Positions 17,175 through 25,209 of a stretch of DNA of 34,433 bases are shown in pieces. Under the pieces are notes generated by a model, which was not told the DNA's origin, did not search any database, and saw only the letters and a program-made list of their open reading frames with translations. The translations under genes and the position numbers were made by a program. The stretch's first letter is position 1; the number at the start of each line of letters is the position of its first letter. The stretch comes from Wohlfahrtiimonas chitiniclastica DSM 18708 (GTDB taxonomy: Bacteria > Pseudomonadota > Gammaproteobacteria > Cardiobacteriales > Wohlfahrtiimonadaceae): the NCBI RefSeq assembly GCF_000375345.1, contig NZ_AQXD01000002.1, forward strand, positions 55,689 through 90,121, in the 5' to 3' direction.

Positions 17175-18026
17175 ATGCAGGATCAATATACGGTCTCTTT
17201 TACCGGTCAAGTGATTCCGGGATTTGACATTGACATCGTCAAGCGAGATGTTCAGCAAAAACTTAAAGTGCCAGCGGAGCAAATCCCTGCATTTTTTTCA
17301 GGCAAAACCATTCCATTGAAAAAGCATCTCTCGATGAATGATGCATTGACGCTCAAAAATCGTTTAGAGAATTTGGGGCTCATGATGGAGATGAGCTCTG
17401 AATCCATGATGAACCTCTCTTTTGATGTGCCAGAACCGCCGCCAAAGCTTGAGCCTTCACCGGTGACGACAGAAAAAGATCCCTATGATTATCAGCGCAT
17501 CGAGCGCATGCAGGCAGAGATTGAGCGTAAACAGAGCCTAGCGCCACAGCGCATTGATCGTTATGAAGATGGGCAAGATGCGGTGCCAGAGTTCTTTTCT
17601 TTATCCTTTGATGGCCGTTATGGCCGCTTAAACTTCATCAATGCATGGGTGATTTTTTATGGCGTATTGATGCTCGCAATGGTGGTGAGCATGCTCTTTT
17701 TACCAACGTTATTCATCTTAGTTTTGCTTGTGCTGACGATGATTGCCTCAATTCGCATCATGGTGTTGCGTTTGCACGACATTAATTTAAGCGGTTGGTG
17801 GGTGATTTTTTATTTTATTCCAGCGCTCAATGTCGCATTTTTACTCTTTGTGATGCTGATGCCAGGCTCAAGTGAAGAAAACGAGTATGGCAGACCCGTA
17901 CCACAAGGACCGTGGTACGGTGTGCTGATTTTATTGGTGCTCTTGCTGTTAGGCGGCTTGTTCAACGAACCGTTGCGCCAAGCTGCTGAGCGACAATCGA
18001 CGACGCAAACGCGTTATTATCGTTAA
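17175..18026 (+). CDS. DUF805 inner membrane protein with extra N-terminal domain
   Basis: 283 residues in two parts. Residues 1-80 form a small alpha/beta domain (YTVSFTGQVIPGFD, then DVQQKLKVPAEQIPAFFSGK) that looks like a ligand or protein-binding fold; it is followed by a proline- and charge-rich linker (about 85-135). From residue about 140 comes a DUF805 domain with its marks FDGRYGRLNFINAW, VLRLHDINLSGWW, PGSSEENEYGRP and about four hydrophobic segments. DUF805 proteins are inner membrane proteins of unknown function. The ribosome site is AAGGAGA. The last four bases overlap the stop of the lipoprotein gene on the opposite strand (tail to tail), with no terminator between. Confidence 0.88.
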   Translation: MQDQYTVSFTGQVIPGFDIDIVKRDVQQKLKVPAEQIPAFFSGKTIPLKKHLSMNDALTLKNRLENLGLMMEMSSESMMNLSFDVPEPPPKLEPSPVTTEKDPYDYQRIERMQAEIERKQSLAPQRIDRYEDGQDAVPEFFSLSFDGRYGRLNFINAWVIFYGVLMLAMVVSMLFLPTLFILVLLVLTMIASIRIMVLRLHDINLSGWWVIFYFIPALNVAFLLFVMLMPGSSEENEYGRPVPQGPWYGVLILLVLLLLGGLFNEPLRQAAERQSTTQTRYYR

Positions 18027-18418
18027 TCGTAGATGTTAAATGCCCATGGATCATTGTAGAAAAAGCCATTGTCCCAATCCCAAGCATTTTCAGCATCCCA
18101 CGCTTGCATGCGCGCAATTTCTAATTGATTTTGCTCTTTGTAGCTTGTCCACGCCATCTTATAACAGGCTTGGAACACAGGGTTATTCACTTGTTTGACA
18201 TAAGCTTTTTCAAAGGCTTTTTTCTCAGCCTCTGGCAAGTTTTGTGCTGCGGGCAATTGTGCCATTAACTCTGCGGTTTTTGGATTACATTGCTGCGCTA
18301 AACTTACTTGTGTGTCTAATAACTGTTTTTGTTGGGCAGCTTTTTCCGCAGGCGTTGTGGCGCAGGCAGATAAAATGGCACCGGCGATCAATAGAGAAGA
18401 AAATTTTAGTATTTTCAT
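18023..18418 (-). CDS. small lipoprotein, function unknown
   Basis: 131 residues with a lipoprotein signal (MKILKFSSLLIAGAILSAC; lipobox LSAC) and then a mostly helical, Gln/Ala/Lys-rich body. Two further cysteines (in LAQQCNPK and VFQACYKM) could form a disulfide in the periplasm. The C-terminus is aromatic- and aspartate-rich (WDAENAWDWDNGFFYNDPW). I start at 18418 because AGGATAC stands upstream and the signal peptide then begins normally; the frame to 18439 adds seven residues. I do not recognise the family. It overlaps the end of the DUF805 gene by four bases on the other strand. Confidence 0.75.
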   Translation of the reverse strand: MKILKFSSLLIAGAILSACATTPAEKAAQQKQLLDTQVSLAQQCNPKTAELMAQLPAAQNLPEAEKKAFEKAYVKQVNNPVFQACYKMAWTSYKEQNQLEIARMQAWDAENAWDWDNGFFYNDPWAFNIYD

Positions 18419-18486
18419 AGGTATCCTCGTTATTATCAATGGTTAATGATGGCTCAATCACTATAATCTAATTGTGACAAAATGCC

Positions 18487-18515
18487 AAAAAAAATCCCTT
18501 AGCATGCTAAGGGAT
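18487..18515 (-). terminator. rho-independent terminator after ybeD
   Basis: A 22-bp perfect palindrome (18494-18515; arm ATCCCTTAGC) followed on the minus strand by eight T. Confidence 0.93.
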
Positions 18516-18521
18516 CGATGT

Positions 18522-18797
18522 TTACAGTGCCCACACAACGCGCGGTTCAGCTTTTAACAGTGAGTAGACTTCATCAATCTCCTCTTGCTTTGTCACCCAC
18601 ACATTGACGGATAAAGATAAATATTTATCCGATGAGCTTAATTTGCGTGTGATTTTAGAGTCATCAATCGTCGGATCAACTTTTTTAAGTAAGGCAATAA
18701 TGTCTGACTCAAAGTTTGGCTCATTTTTACCCGTAATTTTGAATAAAAAGTGCGTTGGAAAATCCACCAACGGTTGTTTGGTTTCAGGATTGATCAT
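18522..18797 (-). CDS. ybeD: YbeD/DUF493 family protein
   Basis: A 91-residue ferredoxin-like (ACT-like) small protein of the UPF0250 family. Marks are LVDFPTHFLFKITG near the start, a central SSSDKYLSLSVNVWV strand and a terminal PRVVWAL, all typical. E. coli YbeD sits between dacA and lipB and is thought to be regulatory. Here it follows cysS by 20 bases, most likely in the same transcript, and lacks the lipB neighbour. It ends six bases before its terminator. Confidence 0.93.
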   Translation of the reverse strand: MINPETKQPLVDFPTHFLFKITGKNEPNFESDIIALLKKVDPTIDDSKITRKLSSSDKYLSLSVNVWVTKQEEIDEVYSLLKAEPRVVWAL

Positions 18798-18817
18798 CAG
18801 TATCTCCTATTGTTCAA

Positions 18818-20194
18818 TTATTGTGTTTCGCGGCGCCATGTGGTTTTGCCTTGCTTATCTTCAAGGACAACATTGCGCGCTTTGAGTTCATCGCGGATGC
18901 GATCTGATTCTGCCCAGTTTTTATTGGCACGGGCTTCATTGCGTTCAGCAATCAAGGCTTCGATTAAATCAGTGTCATCATCGCTTTGGTTAGGGGCACT
19001 TTTTAAGAAGTGATCCGGGTTTGCTTCTAATAAGCCTAGTACATTGCCTAAAGTTTTGAGCACCACATAATCTTTAGGATCATGATGTTTATTATAAAGA
19101 TTGGCCGCTTCAAACAATAAATCAATGGCTTGTGGTGTATTGAAATCATCATCCATCACTTTGCTAAAACGCACAGCAATTGGATGATTTGGGTCAAAGG
19201 CTGGCAATTCCTCAGGTGCATCATTCAGGGCTGTGTATAAACGGCGTAAACCATTCCAAGCTTGATTGAGCAAATCATCTGAATAGTTCACATGGGTGCG
19301 ATAATGGCTGTTGAGCATGAAAAAGCGCAATACTTCTGCCGGAAAATATTTGAGCACATCACGAATGGTGAAGAAATTCCCAAGGGATTTACTCATTTTT
19401 TCGTTGTTGATGTTGATAAAGCCATTGTGCATCCAGTAATTGGCCATGGGCTCTTCATGGTAACCTTCAGATTGGGCGATTTCACATTCATGATGGGGGA
19501 ATTTTAAGTCCATGCCGCCGCCATGAATGTCAAAATGGTTGCCAAGAGTCTCTTTACTCATCACAGAACACTCAATGTGCCAACCTGGGCGACCTTGTCC
19601 CCAAGGCGAATCCCAGTAAGGTTCACCAGCTTTAGCACGTTTCCAGAGCACAAAGTCTAAAGGATCTTCTTTGTCAGATTGCACTTCAACGCGTTCACCT
19701 GAGCGCAATTCATCAATGTTTTGGTTGGACAATTTGCCGTAATCTTTAAAACTACGTACGCGATAATACACATCGCCATCGGGCACAGCATACGCAAGCC
19801 CTTTGCTGATCAATCCCTCAATGAGTTCAATCATGCCTGCGATGGCATCTGTGGCACGCGGCTCTGAATCTGGCGTTAATACATTGAGTTTTGCGCAGTC
19901 TTCATGCATTGCGTTGATGAATTCATCGGTCAATTCATGGATGGTGATGCCGCGCTCATTCGCACGCTTGATGATTTTGTCATCAATGTCTGTAATGTTA
20001 CGCACAAAGTGCACATCAAACCCTTTGTGCATCAAGTAACGGCGGATCATGTCAAAGGCGATCAAAGAGCGCGCATGGCCAATGTGACAATAGTCATACA
20101 CCGTCATGCCGCACACGTACATGCGAATTTTATTGGGCTCAATGGGGATGAAATCTTCTTGTTGGCGCGTTAAGCTGTTAAAAATAGAGAGCAT
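18818..20194 (-). CDS. cysS: cysteinyl-tRNA synthetase
   Basis: Charges tRNA-Cys. The 458 residues match the family. The N-terminal catalytic core has [18 protein letters not shown] with the zinc cysteine and the HIGH motif HIGH near residues 37-40. [12 protein letters not shown] follows, then the zinc-binding [19 protein letters not shown] (Cys and His ligands). KMSKSLGNF lies near residue 270. The C-terminal helical anticodon-binding part ends with a small domain ([20 protein letters not shown]). The gene stands head-to-head with the ybjD-like gene and leads ybeD. Confidence 0.98.
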   Translation of the reverse strand: MLSIFNSLTRQQEDFIPIEPNKIRMYVCGMTVYDYCHIGHARSLIAFDMIRRYLMHKGFDVHFVRNITDIDDKIIKRANERGITIHELTDEFINAMHEDCAKLNVLTPDSEPRATDAIAGMIELIEGLISKGLAYAVPDGDVYYRVRSFKDYGKLSNQNIDELRSGERVEVQSDKEDPLDFVLWKRAKAGEPYWDSPWGQGRPGWHIECSVMSKETLGNHFDIHGGGMDLKFPHHECEIAQSEGYHEEPMANYWMHNGFININNEKMSKSLGNFFTIRDVLKYFPAEVLRFFMLNSHYRTHVNYSDDLLNQAWNGLRRLYTALNDAPEELPAFDPNHPIAVRFSKVMDDDFNTPQAIDLLFEAANLYNKHHDPKDYVVLKTLGNVLGLLEANPDHFLKSAPNQSDDDTDLIEALIAERNEARANKNWAESDRIRDELKARNVVLEDKQGKTTWRRETQ

Positions 20195-20343
20195 AAGTGT
20201 GTCCGTGTGTTAAAAAAAATGATCTTATATCCTACCATGATGGGGACATTTCTGAAGCTTTCAATACAATAAGACTTTGGGAAACGGTCACTTTCCTATA
20301 TTCTTTAAAGATGAATCATTATGATGATAATAAAGGAGCGTGA

Positions 20344-21957
20344 ATGTTACTGCATTCCATCGAAATCCAAGGATTCAAAGGGATTCGTGAATTAACGATC
20401 AACCTCAATGATGATGTGAGCGTTTTAATTGGCGAAAATAGCTGGGGGTCATCGAGCCTCATTTCAGCCCTTGCCATGATCACAAAAGAGAACTTTCTCT
20501 ATCAATGCCAACCGTATGACTTTTTTGAGGAGCGCGATTGCCCAAATGATTGCCTGCGCGTGCGTTTTATTTATCAAGAGCATCCGACAGAAAAGCCGAT
20601 TTTGCCGATTTATCCTGAGCTTAAAGCCATCAGTTATCTAGACGAAGGCGACGCGCCACGCATCTGTTATGAAGTGAGCGCTCGTAAAATGCAGGACACT
20701 GTCATCACGCAGCATTGTTTTGTCGATGGCATGCGTGAACCGATTGTGGTGGATGATTTTGAAGCGCGTTTGCAATGTTTGATTGACCTCAATCCATTGT
20801 TGATTTTGCGAGGCAGCGCGGCCTATGAAGCGGTGACGCGTAAAGATAATGAGCGCATCGAGTCGTATTACAATCTTTTGGTGCAGCAATTGACGAAAGA
20901 CACTCATCAATTGACCGATCGCGAGTTAGAGCAGGGCTTATATGCCGCAACGCTTCTTTTAACCTATTATTTGGTGAGTCACAAAAGTACAGAAGAGCAC
21001 ATCCGTAAACCGACGTTAGAAGATTGGCAGGTGCTGGATAAAATCAATGATTTATTGGATCAACTTGATAACTCGGCGGCGCGCAATGTGATGATGCGCT
21101 TTTTTACGAGCGTAATTTTCCATCGCATGGGTTATTCATTGTCTGAACATGCATTGCCGATTCTGTTTTTAAAAGATTTTGGTGGCAGCATTCATCCGAC
21201 CATCATGTCTGTGGGCATGCGCTTGCTTGGCAATTTGCCCATTCAGAAAATTCTAACGAGCAACAGCAGTGATTTAATTCCGATTGTCTCTTTGCACAAT
21301 GTGTTGAGGATTTCTCGTGCGGACAATGAAATCGTGGTCAATCAAGTGCTGCCAAATGTTTTATCAAAAAGCACGCAGCGCAAAGTGACGTTTCATATTT
21401 TTCATCGTCGCCCGATTGCGCTGTTTGCCCGTTGTTGGTTTTTAGTGGAAGGCGAGACAGAAATTTGGCTCTTAAAAGAATTGGCTGAAGTGTGCGGCTA
21501 TAATCTCAGTGCAGAAGGCATTACGCTGGTGGAATTTGCCCAATGTGGTGTAATGCCGCTTGTGGAGTATGCACAAGCGATGGGCATTGAATGGTATGTG
21601 ATGGCTGATGGCGATGCGGCCGGTAAACATTATGCAAAATTGGTGCGCACGCACTGTAAAAATAAAGATGAGTATTACCGCCATGTGACGCGATTGCCTG
21701 CGCGAGACATTGAAAATTTCCTCTTTCAAAAGGGCTTTAGCCGCGTGTACAAAGAGATTGCTTATGGTTCTGATGATTTTGTGGATAAACCCGTGCATGA
21801 GATCATTCAAAGGGCGGTGCAAAAAACATCAAAGCCAGATTTGGCCATTGCTGTGTGTGATCACGCAAGGCTGCGTGGCATGCGATCTGTGCCGTTGTTA
21901 TTGCGTAAGACTTTTGAGAAGGTGATAAATTTATCAAAAGGTACGCCGCAATCATAA
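20344..21957 (+). CDS. ybjD: YbjD-like OLD-family protein with decayed ATPase motifs and intact TOPRIM domain
   Basis: 537 residues, close to E. coli YbjD, with the order N-terminal ABC-type ATPase, then TOPRIM nuclease. The Walker A position reads GENSWGSSSL (residues 30-39), so the phosphate-binding lysine is Ser36 (TCA, 20449-20451). Where OLD proteins carry an acidic Walker B followed by LHP, this one has LFLKDFGGSIHP (274-285), without the usual Glu. I see no LSGG-type signature. In contrast the TOPRIM residues are kept: Glu369, Glu371 and Glu373 in VEGETEIW, Asp422 and Asp424 in ADGDAAGK, and a conserved RDIENFLF. The ribosome site is AAAGGAG. YbjD's cellular role is not known. No GajB-type helicase or other defence gene is adjacent. 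Confidence 0.88.
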   Translation: MLLHSIEIQGFKGIRELTINLNDDVSVLIGENSWGSSSLISALAMITKENFLYQCQPYDFFEERDCPNDCLRVRFIYQEHPTEKPILPIYPELKAISYLDEGDAPRICYEVSARKMQDTVITQHCFVDGMREPIVVDDFEARLQCLIDLNPLLILRGSAAYEAVTRKDNERIESYYNLLVQQLTKDTHQLTDRELEQGLYAATLLLTYYLVSHKSTEEHIRKPTLEDWQVLDKINDLLDQLDNSAARNVMMRFFTSVIFHRMGYSLSEHALPILFLKDFGGSIHPTIMSVGMRLLGNLPIQKILTSNSSDLIPIVSLHNVLRISRADNEIVVNQVLPNVLSKSTQRKVTFHIFHRRPIALFARCWFLVEGETEIWLLKELAEVCGYNLSAEGITLVEFAQCGVMPLVEYAQAMGIEWYVMADGDAAGKHYAKLVRTHCKNKDEYYRHVTRLPARDIENFLFQKGFSRVYKEIAYGSDDFVDKPVHEIIQRAVQKTSKPDLAIAVCDHARLRGMRSVPLLLRKTFEKVINLSKGTPQS

Positions 21958-22154
21958 ACCGTGTATACTATAATTATGAAGGCGATAGCAAAGATAGTGC
22001 GCCACGAAGTTACATTAAGTAACTCATGCAATTAAAAATATTAATGGTTCGAGTTTAGTATTTTAATGGGTAATATCCTTGAATATATGGCCGTAAATAT
22101 ATAGTATGAATGCGTCAAGTATGTTCTTTCAATTAACTTAAAAGGAGTATTAAC
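21958..22154. other. intergenic leader of the peroxiredoxin gene
   Basis: 197 AT-rich bases, no gene. It holds a small stem AGTTAC-ATTAA-GTAACT (22008-22024) and a candidate promoter further down. I looked for a clear OxyR pattern (four ATAG-type elements in phase) and did not find one. Confidence 0.5.
22079..22107 (+). promoter_or_regulatory. candidate promoter of ahpC
   Basis: TTGAAT (22079-22084), 17-bp spacer, TAGTAT (22102-22107), about 47 bases before the ATG. The surroundings are AT-rich, so chance matches are possible. Confidence 0.4.
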
Positions 22155-22730
22155 ATGGATGTTGATTTCACTTTTGGTAACTCAAAAACTGTTGGTGATC
22201 GTTTAGATGCGTTTGAAGTTGTTGGCGTAAAACCAGGCTTTAACCACCACGAAGAAAACGGCGTATCTGCTTTTGAAACAATCAATGAAAAATCTTTCCC
22301 AGGTAAATGGAAAGTGATCTATTTCTATCCAAAAGATTTTACATTCGTATGTCCAACTGAAATCGTTGCTTTTGACAAATTAGCAAAAGATTTCGAAGAC
22401 CGTGATGCTGTATTAATGGGCGGTAGCGTAGACAACGAATTCTGTAAACTCGCTTGGAGACGTGATCATAAAGATTTAGACAAATTAGGTCACTACTCTT
22501 TCGCTGATGTGAAAGGTGAATTGGTTGATATGTTAGGTATTCGTGATCAAGAAGCTGGCGTTGCACTTCGCGCAACTTTCATCGTAGATCCTGACAACGT
22601 TATCCAACACGTATCTGTAAACGGTTTGAACGTAGGTCGTAACCCTTCAGAAGTTTTACGTATTTTAGATGCGTTACAAACTGACGAATTATGCCCATGT
22701 AACCGTCAAGTGGGCGGCGAAACTTTATAA
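22155..22730 (+). CDS. ahpC: typical 2-Cys peroxiredoxin (AhpC/Prx1 family)
   Basis: 191-residue thiol peroxidase that reduces hydrogen peroxide and organic hydroperoxides in the cytosol. The peroxidatic cysteine stands in FYPKDFTFVCPTEI near residue 65. The resolving cysteine is in ELCPCNRQVGGETL at the C-terminus, where an extra cysteine makes a CPC motif. The arginine partner is in GVALRATFIVD. The ribosome site AAAGGAG is strong. Its codons lean to GTA/GTT, TTA and CGT more than neighbouring genes, suggesting high expression. No ahpF follows; a terminator comes directly, so the reductant must be encoded elsewhere. Confidence 0.95.
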   Translation: MDVDFTFGNSKTVGDRLDAFEVVGVKPGFNHHEENGVSAFETINEKSFPGKWKVIYFYPKDFTFVCPTEIVAFDKLAKDFEDRDAVLMGGSVDNEFCKLAWRRDHKDLDKLGHYSFADVKGELVDMLGIRDQEAGVALRATFIVDPDNVIQHVSVNGLNVGRNPSEVLRILDALQTDELCPCNRQVGGETL

Positions 22731-22753
22731 GTTTTCGTTCCACACTGAATATG

Positions 22754-22781
22754 AGCCACGCTATTTGCGTGGCTTTTTTTT
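22754..22781 (+). terminator. rho-independent terminator after ahpC
   Basis: AGCCACGC-TATTT-GCGTGGCT followed by an eight-T run. It reaches into the 3' end of the convergent xerC gene. Confidence 0.95.
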
Positions 22782-23687
22782 CGCCCGTGGATGAGCCGCA
22801 TCAAAGATTTTCGATAAATGCCCAAAATCTAAATGGGTATAGATTTGCGTTGTGGAGATGTCCGCATGCCCAAGGAGCTCTTGCACAGAGCGAATGTCTT
22901 GGCTTGACTCTAAAACATGGGTCGCCATGGAGTGACGAAACATGTGCGGATGGACTTTCAGGCTTTTCCCCATCTTATCGGCAATGTGTTTGACCCGATT
23001 GCTCACTTGGCGGGCAGTCATGCGTGTGCCACGTTTGGTGATGAAGAGAGCTTCATCTAAGTTTTTCCATGTGGCTCTGAGCATCAACCATTGCTCAATT
23101 GCCTCTTTCGCTTTTGAGCCAAGGGGCACAATGCGTCCTTTGCCGCCTTTACCATCGATGACTTTCACCTCAAGATTGCTTAAAGAGACATGATTGAGAT
23201 CTAATTGCGTCAATTCAGATAAACGCAAACCGGTGCTGTAAAAAAGCTCACAGATGGCAAAATCACGGGTTTCAAGTTCAGTCTCTGCTGTTTGATCGAG
23301 CATTTGCGTGATGGTATCTACCGCAATCACTTTGGGCAGCGATTGCTGTACTTTTGGCATTTTCACTAAGCGTGCAGGATTGGCCGTGAGAATGGCTTCC
23401 TCCACTAAATGGTCAAAAAAGACACGGATGCCCGCTAAATGAGTTTTTAAACTCGTTAAGGCTAAAGGGCGCTGAAAACACTCATGCTTTTTATCGCCTT
23501 TGTTGCGGTAGATGATGTACTTTTGCAATAATTGCTGGTCGCATTGCACCCATTCTGTCAGCCCTTGATCTTCTAGATGGCGCGCTAATTGATGGAGTGC
23601 TAAGGCTTTCGCCTCAACGCTACGTTCGCGGTAGCGCTGGGCAAACTTGGCTAAGAAATCATCAATGGTAAGCTGTAAATTACTCAT
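22761..23687 (-). CDS. xerC: tyrosine recombinase XerC
   Basis: 308-residue site-specific recombinase that, with XerD, resolves chromosome dimers at dif during division. The N-terminal SAM-like domain (LAKFAQRYRERSVEAKALAL) is followed by the catalytic domain. Its residues are Arg in YSTGLRLSELTQL, Lys in GKGGKGRIVPLG, His-x-x-Arg in HMFRHSMATH, the second His in LGHADIS and the Tyr nucleophile in TTQIYTH. The C-terminal FDAAHPRAKKK is XerC-like rather than XerD-like. I start at 23687; the frame to 23777 only adds an unsupported N-terminus. It overlaps the end of hslR by eight bases and is the last gene of the slyD-min cluster. Confidence 0.95.
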   Translation of the reverse strand: MSNLQLTIDDFLAKFAQRYRERSVEAKALALHQLARHLEDQGLTEWVQCDQQLLQKYIIYRNKGDKKHECFQRPLALTSLKTHLAGIRVFFDHLVEEAILTANPARLVKMPKVQQSLPKVIAVDTITQMLDQTAETELETRDFAICELFYSTGLRLSELTQLDLNHVSLSNLEVKVIDGKGGKGRIVPLGSKAKEAIEQWLMLRATWKNLDEALFITKRGTRMTARQVSNRVKHIADKMGKSLKVHPHMFRHSMATHVLESSQDIRSVQELLGHADISTTQIYTHLDFGHLSKIFDAAHPRAKKKPRK

Positions 23688-24048
23688 AGCTGTGGCGCAT
23701 GTTGCGCAACAATTGACGATCTTTTTTATCCGGGGCTTTGTCAGGCTTTGGCGTGTGCACAAGCTTACGCATTTCACGATCAGCTAAGCGTTTGGCTAAA
23801 CTCTCTTCGGTTTCGTGATACAAAAGCTGAGCTTTTGGGGCAGGGCCGCGCACTTCACTCAAATCATCAATGATGATGACAAATGTTTCGCCCGCTTTTT
23901 CGATGACAAGCGTATCCCCGATTTTAATCAGGCGGGCAGGTTTGGCATTGTCACCATTGACGCTCACTTGGTGTTTTTCAATCGCTTCGACTGCTAAACG
24001 ACGCGTCTTATAAAAACGCGCCGCCCATAACCATTTATCGAGTCTCAT
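23680..24048 (-). CDS. hslR: heat shock protein 15 (Hsp15), S4-domain RNA-binding protein
   Basis: Hsp15 rescues 50S ribosomal subunits that still carry a nascent-chain tRNA. The S4 domain opens with MRLDKWLWAARFYKTRRLA and continues through VNGDNAKPARLIKIGDTL. The basic C-terminal tail PDKAPDKKDRQLLRNM is typical. With the ATG at 24048 the protein has 122 residues, against about 133 in E. coli. An ATG at 24084 would give 134 residues but would overlap minE by 50 bases; the shorter start overlaps it by 14. Neither has a strong ribosome site, so coupling to minE is likely, and the start is uncertain. Confidence 0.9.
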   Translation of the reverse strand: MRLDKWLWAARFYKTRRLAVEAIEKHQVSVNGDNAKPARLIKIGDTLVIEKAGETFVIIIDDLSEVRGPAPKAQLLYHETEESLAKRLADREMRKLVHTPKPDKAPDKKDRQLLRNMRHSYE

Positions 24049-24373
24049 GGCTCGGCTCTGCTTGTGAAGAAGTTTCTTCAGCATCAGCTGCTTGCGCTTC
24101 TAATGCCTCTTCTTCTTTTTCAGACAAAGTGATGTTGAGTTCAAGGACATCAAAACCATCTTCTTTATCCATTGCCACTTTGATTTGATCACCATCAATG
24201 GACATGTATTTACGCACCACTTCTAAAATGTCTTGCTGCAACGCTTTTAAGAAATCCGGTTGCTGAGACGGTGAGTTTTGGTTGCGCTCATGGGCGACGA
24301 TGATTTGTAAACGCTCTTTAGCGATGGATGCTGAGGCTGTTTTCTTTCTTCTTTTAAATAACGCGCTGAACAT
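24035..24373 (-). CDS. minE: cell division topological specificity factor MinE
   Basis: MinE displaces MinC from MinD and stimulates its ATPase, driving pole-to-pole oscillation. The N-terminal membrane/MinD-binding part (MFSALFKRRKKTASASIAKERLQIIVAHER) is canonical, with the R-L-Q-I-I-V-A-H-E-R core, followed by the dimeric topological domain (FLKALQQDILEVVRKYMSID). The protein has 112 residues, while MinE usually has about 88. The extra part is an acidic tail from residue about 85 (EKEEEALEAQAADAEETSS), absent from E. coli MinE. It begins three bases after minD and ends inside hslR. Confidence 0.97.
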   Translation of the reverse strand: MFSALFKRRKKTASASIAKERLQIIVAHERNQNSPSQQPDFLKALQQDILEVVRKYMSIDGDQIKVAMDKEDGFDVLELNITLSEKEEEALEAQAADAEETSSQAEPSHETR

Positions 24374-24376
24374 GCT

Positions 24377-25186
24377 TTAACCTCCAAACAGTCTTTGGAA
24401 GAAACCTTTTTTCGTCGCTTCAATGAAGCGATGGGGCTTATCTTCGCCAAGGAAGCGTGCCACGATATCTTCGTACGCTTGTCCGGCATCGGATTCAGTT
24501 TCTAAAATGACAGGTGTACCCGCATTCGAGCACTGTAATACGGCTTCTGACTCTGGCACAACGCCAAGGAGTGGAATGCCAAGAATTTCTAACACGTCGG
24601 TCACAGAGAGCATGTCGCCAGATTCTGCGCGCTCAGGGCTGTAGCGGTTTAACACAAGATGTTGTTTGACCTCTTCACCATTTTCAGCTTTTTTGGTTTT
24701 GCTTGCTAAAATGCCTAAGATGCGGTCAGAATCTCGCACAGAGGAAACTTCTGGGTTTGTGGTCACAATGGCATCATCTGCATAATACATCGCAAGTTGC
24801 GCACCTTTTTCGATGCCCGCAGGCGAATCACAGATGATGAATTTAAAATCCATCTCTTTTAAGCCATTGATGACTTTTTCTACGCCTTCTGTGGATAAAG
24901 CATCTTTATCACGAGTTTGGGAAGCTGGCAAAATGAAAAGATTTTCAAGACGCTTATCTTTAATGAGGGTTTGTTGAAGGGTCGCTTCATCATTGACCAC
25001 ATTCACAAAGTCATAAACAACGCGACGCTCACAGCCCATGATTAAATCAAGGTTACGCAAGCCCACATCGAAATCGATGACCGCTGTTTTATGACCGCGT
25101 TTTGCCAAACCTGCTGCGATGCTAGCACTTGTTGTGGTTTTGCCAACGCCACCTTTACCTGAAGTTACAACTATTACACGTGCCAC
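24377..25186 (-). CDS. minD: septum-site determining ATPase MinD
   Basis: 269-residue deviant Walker A ATPase of the ParA/MinD group. The P-loop SGKGGVGKTTTSA is at residues 9-21, with both the signature lysine and the phosphate-binding lysine. VIDFDVGLRNLDLIMGCERR is diagnostic for MinD, and CDSPAGIEKGAQ is the switch II region. The C-terminal amphipathic helix ATKKGFFQRLFGG binds the membrane. MinD recruits MinC or MinE to the membrane at the poles. It lies 23 bases after minC and three before minE. Confidence 0.98.
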   Translation of the reverse strand: MARVIVVTSGKGGVGKTTTSASIAAGLAKRGHKTAVIDFDVGLRNLDLIMGCERRVVYDFVNVVNDEATLQQTLIKDKRLENLFILPASQTRDKDALSTEGVEKVINGLKEMDFKFIICDSPAGIEKGAQLAMYYADDAIVTTNPEVSSVRDSDRILGILASKTKKAENGEEVKQHLVLNRYSPERAESGDMLSVTDVLEILGIPLLGVVPESEAVLQCSNAGTPVILETESDAGQAYEDIVARFLGEDKPHRFIEATKKGFFQRLFGG

Positions 25187-25209
25187 GTTTTTACTCCTAA
25201 GTTTTATGT

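Noticed and set aside
20344-21957. Gabija-type (GajA) anti-phage nuclease
   Set aside because: Although GajA is also an OLD/TOPRIM protein, there is no GajB helicase neighbour, and the sequence is closest to the housekeeping YbjD family.
22761-23687. Phage or island integrase
   Set aside because: The XerC-type C-terminus, the min/hslR context and the absence of att sites or mobile genes point to chromosomal XerC.
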